Source of the DNA: Streptantibioticus ferralitis | GTDB taxonomy: Bacteria; Actinomycetota; Actinomycetes; Streptomycetales; Streptomycetaceae | Assembly: GCF_029223525.1 (NCBI RefSeq) | Contig: NZ_JARHTQ010000024.1 | Coordinates: 59,000 to 122,999, forward strand | Reading direction: 5' to 3' | DNA: 64,000 nucleotides | Shown: in pieces, positions 61,654 to 64,000 of the stretch | Numbering within the stretch: the first letter of the stretch is position 1 | Layout of the letters: each line of letters begins with the position of its first letter | Made by a program: the position numbers and the translations under genes | Notes under the pieces: generated by a model | The model's input: only the letters and a program-made list of their open reading frames with translations | Told to the model about the DNA's origin: nothing | Database searches by the model: none

Positions 61654-64000
61654 ATACCGTGGTCGATCCGCTCGCATCCCTCGCCGCAGCCGTGCCGAGC
61701 AGGACTCGGCGACCGCGTGGCGGCAGCGGTGCTGCGGCTCGGCTGCGTGACCAGTTCCCGCCGAGGACGGTCCCAGCTACGTGGGCGGCGTCTGAGCGCG
61801 ATGCCGACTACCTCGTGCAGCGTTTGGTCCCGGCGCCGTTCGGTACGGGCAACCCGAACGTGCGGCGGCAACGTGAGCGCGGGATCTGCGGCCTGCTGCG
61901 CTGGCTGAACGCCCAGCCTGGGACCAGTTGGCAGCAGCGCTGGATGGCATCCGGAGCTGAAAATCAGCCCGGCGCGCACTGGCGCTCGGGCGCCGCCGCG
62001 TGGCTGACCGCGCAAGGTCAACCGACCAGCCAAGCGCATCTGGCCACCGGGCTGCTCGCGTTGATCTGCGGCGATGTCGTACGGCCCAGCCTGGCATGGA
62101 TGCTCACCCGCATCTCACCGAGGTTCCTGGCCGCCATGGAGCGCTCCCGTGACCCTGAAGGAATTGCCGCGCTACGCGTGCTCGCCAAATCCAACCCGAC
62201 CGCCTCACCCCTGATCGCGCGGCTTGCCCTGACCCGGGTCTGCATGATCATGGCGGCCAAGGGCGGGCTGGTGCGGGAGATCACTGTCGGCGATTGCGTC
62301 GAACTGCTGGATATCCAAAGCGAGGTCCACGCCAAAGGCGGGACCTGCAAGACGTACTTTTACCAACTGCTCCGCGATAGCGGCATCTTCCCGCCGGAGG
62401 CGCCGGCCACTGTCCGCGCCTTCCGCAGCGCCTCCGGACAGCACAGCATCGAAGACCTCGTCGACCGCTTCGGCGTGACCCACCCCGGCATGCGTGATCT
62501 GTTCGTGGAATACCTGCGGGAACGCCGACCAGCCCTGGACTACACCACCATGGTCGACCTCGCCCACAAGCTCATCGGTCTGTTCTGGTGCGATCTGGAA
62601 GCCCACCATCCCGGCATCGCCACGCTCCACCTCGCACCCGAGGTCGCCCACGCCTGGAAGCAACGCGTAGCCGTCAAGACCACCTCCACCGCCGCAACCG
62701 ATGCCAGAGCCACCACAGACCAGGTCGCACGGTTGAACGCCAAAGGCTGCCTGCTCACCGTGCGTTCCTTCTACCGCGACATCGCCCACCGCGCGTTGGA
62801 GGATCCCGCCCGATGGGGACCGTGGGTGGCTCCCTGCCCGATCAGCGACGCGGACGTCGACCGTCGAAAAGACCGCCGCGCCCGCAAATCCCGTATGGAT
62901 CAGCGCACACGAGAACGCCTCCCCCTCCTGCCCGCCCTCGCCCGCAGCATCGACCAGCAGCGCAAAGACGCCGCGCAGCGGCTTGAAGCGGCCCGCACCA
63001 CCGCCCGCGGTGAGCGCTTCACCGTCGGCGACCACACGCTCATCCGCCCCATCATGCCCACCGCGGGCGGAACCAAAATCTGGGCCGACGACCCGCACAC
63101 CGGCGCCCGGCGAGACCTCACTCACGAAGAGCACCTCGCCTTCTGGGCCTGGGCCACCGTCGAGGTGCTACGGCACACCGGCATCCGCATCGAAGAACTC
63201 CTCGAACTCACCCACCACAGCTTTGTCCAATACCGACTGCCCTCGACGGGCGAGATCGTCCCCCTGCTGCAGATCGCCCCCTCGAAGACCGACGCCGAGC
63301 GCCTCTTGCTGATCAGCCCGGAACTCGCCGACGTCCTCAGCACGATCATCCGGCGCATCCGCAAGCCCACCGGCGCCGTTCCGCTGGTCCCCTCCTACGA
63401 TCCTCACGAATGTCTCTGGCGGCCACCAGCCCCGTTGCTCTTCCAAAGACGCTTCGGTGCCGAAGACCGCGCGCTGTCTCGCCGAACCGTCGAAACCGCG
63501 CTCGCCCACGCCCTCGCCACCGCCGACGTGACCAGCCCAGACGGCGAACCCCTGCACTTCACCCCTCACGACTTCCGCAGAATCTTCGTCACCGACGCCG
63601 TCATGCAAGGACTCCCTCCGCACATCGCCCAGATCATCTGCGGACACCGCGACATCAACACAACCATGGGCTACAAAGCGATCTACCCCGAAGAAGCCAT
63701 CACCGCTCACCAGGCATTCATCGCCCGACGCCGATCCATGCGCCCCAGCCACGAATACCGCACCCCCACCCAGAACGAATGGAACGAATTCCTCGCCCAC
63801 TTCGAGAAACGCAAAGTCTCCATCGGCCTCTGCGGACGCGCGTTCGGCACCCCGTGCATCCATGAACACGCCTGCTTCTCTGAACTAATCGATGACGGGC
63901 GCGAGCTCGGAGTCCGAGCGCATAGCAATAGGGAACTGGTCGCCGCTCCGGGGCGTTGGGTAGGCATGGTCATGACGGCAAGCTTGTTATTCATGGCGGT
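61650..64000 (+). CDS. Large tyrosine recombinase (Tn554 TnpB-like), 3' end beyond the window
   Basis: The frame from GTG 61650 stays open to the window edge, 783 codons. The N-terminal ~400 residues are SAM-like and helical. The catalytic domain has Arg513 (HTGIRIEELLELT), Lys in IAPSKTDAERLLLI, His640 and Arg643 (HDFRR), His666 (CGHRDINTTM) and Tyr675 (MGYKAIYPEE). The usual Cys-rich end starts (CGRAFGTPCIHEHAC) but after base 63875 the sequence no longer follows the family; expected HAC-x-RC continuation is replaced by FSELIDDGRELG. The real gene may therefore be truncated there by a later insertion. Stop is not seen. Confidence 0.85.
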   Translation, partial: MNTVVDPLASLAAAVPSRTRRPRGGSGAAARLRDQFPPRTVPATWAASERDADYLVQRLVPAPFGTGNPNVRRQRERGICGLLRWLNAQPGTSWQQRWMASGAENQPGAHWRSGAAAWLTAQGQPTSQAHLATGLLALICGDVVRPSLAWMLTRISPRFLAAMERSRDPEGIAALRVLAKSNPTASPLIARLALTRVCMIMAAKGGLVREITVGDCVELLDIQSEVHAKGGTCKTYFYQLLRDSGIFPPEAPATVRAFRSASGQHSIEDLVDRFGVTHPGMRDLFVEYLRERRPALDYTTMVDLAHKLIGLFWCDLEAHHPGIATLHLAPEVAHAWKQRVAVKTTSTAATDARATTDQVARLNAKGCLLTVRSFYRDIAHRALEDPARWGPWVAPCPISDADVDRRKDRRARKSRMDQRTRERLPLLPALARSIDQQRKDAAQRLEAARTTARGERFTVGDHTLIRPIMPTAGGTKIWADDPHTGARRDLTHEEHLAFWAWATVEVLRHTGIRIEELLELTHHSFVQYRLPSTGEIVPLLQIAPSKTDAERLLLISPELADVLSTIIRRIRKPTGAVPLVPSYDPHECLWRPPAPLLFQRRFGAEDRALSRRTVETALAHALATADVTSPDGEPLHFTPHDFRRIFVTDAVMQGLPPHIAQIICGHRDINTTMGYKAIYPEEAITAHQAFIARRRSMRPSHEYRTPTQNEWNEFLAHFEKRKVSIGLCGRAFGTPCIHEHACFSELIDDGRELGVRAHSNRELVAAPGRWVGMVMTASLLFMA
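63876..64000. other. Possible junction with another element
   Basis: After HAC of the recombinase zinc-knuckle region the sequence changes character: lower GC, rare codons such as CTA and TTA, and a translation unlike the family. A minus-strand frame beginning near 63994 (MNNKLAVMTMPTQRPG) is also open. Too little is visible to name it. Confidence 0.4.

Noticed and set aside
62205..63134. 309-codon minus-strand ORF inside the large recombinase
   Set aside because: Gly/Asp/Val-rich antisense shadow of an open, motif-containing plus-strand frame.

Overview
The window is high-GC actinobacterial chromosome and reads as Streptomyces. The evidence is the actinobacterial Pup-proteasome genes, the mycothiol ligase mshC, the chaplins, parJ, and a gene order that matches, as far as I remember it, the S. 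coelicolor block from about SCO1639 to SCO1676 (no alignment was run). GTG and TTG starts are common, and perfect GC-rich hairpins mark many gene ends.

Layout. 1-4.1 kb: 5' part of an FKBP-type isomerase lipoprotein, pafA, an MFS transporter tightly linked to pafA, and a divergent LacI-type regulator with a perfect inverted repeat between them. 4.1-4.6 kb: a REP/MITE-like element with ~90-bp inverted arms, plus the prcA terminator. 4.6-10.7 kb: the proteasome locus on the minus strand, read as arc, dop, pup, an endonuclease VII-like gene, prcB, prcA. Pup is ligated to substrates by PafA and removed by Dop; the Arc ring unfolds tagged proteins into the PrcAB core. 10.9-16.1 kb: ferredoxin, a secreted or membrane-anchored protein, trmI, a site-2 protease with CBS domains, a RecB-family nuclease and an orphan response regulator. 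16.1-24.8 kb: an oligopeptide ABC operon with two substrate-binding lipoproteins and one permease carrying a ~300-residue repetitive tail. 25.2-30.1 kb: a HAD phosphatase and metH. 30.4-35.4 kb: the glycerol regulon gylR-glpF-glpK-glpD with candidate GylR sites in both promoters.

35.4-44.9 kb is an insert between glpD and parJ relative to the order I remember. It holds a cysteine synthase, a FadR-type regulator and an operon for non-phosphorylating L-fucose-type sugar breakdown: enolase-superfamily dehydratase, short-chain dehydrogenase, sugar ABC transporter, aldo/keto reductase and lactonase. The same 12-bp motif lies upstream of the regulator and in front of the operon. 45.3-59.4 kb returns to the conserved block: parJ, mshC, a kinase-fold/DUF3090/phosphomutase trio, an LLM oxidoreductase, an aldo/keto reductase, a degenerate RecD2-like protein, small conserved proteins, chpC and chpH chaplins and an M20 peptidase.

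59.6-64.0 kb begins with tRNA-Leu(GAG) and then turns into accessory DNA: a decayed serine-integrase C-terminus, a truncated NlpC/P60 gene, and two overlapping tyrosine recombinases of the Tn554 TnpA/TnpB kind. The second is open to the window edge, but its last ~40 codons look unlike the family. This is a tRNA-associated integration hotspot.
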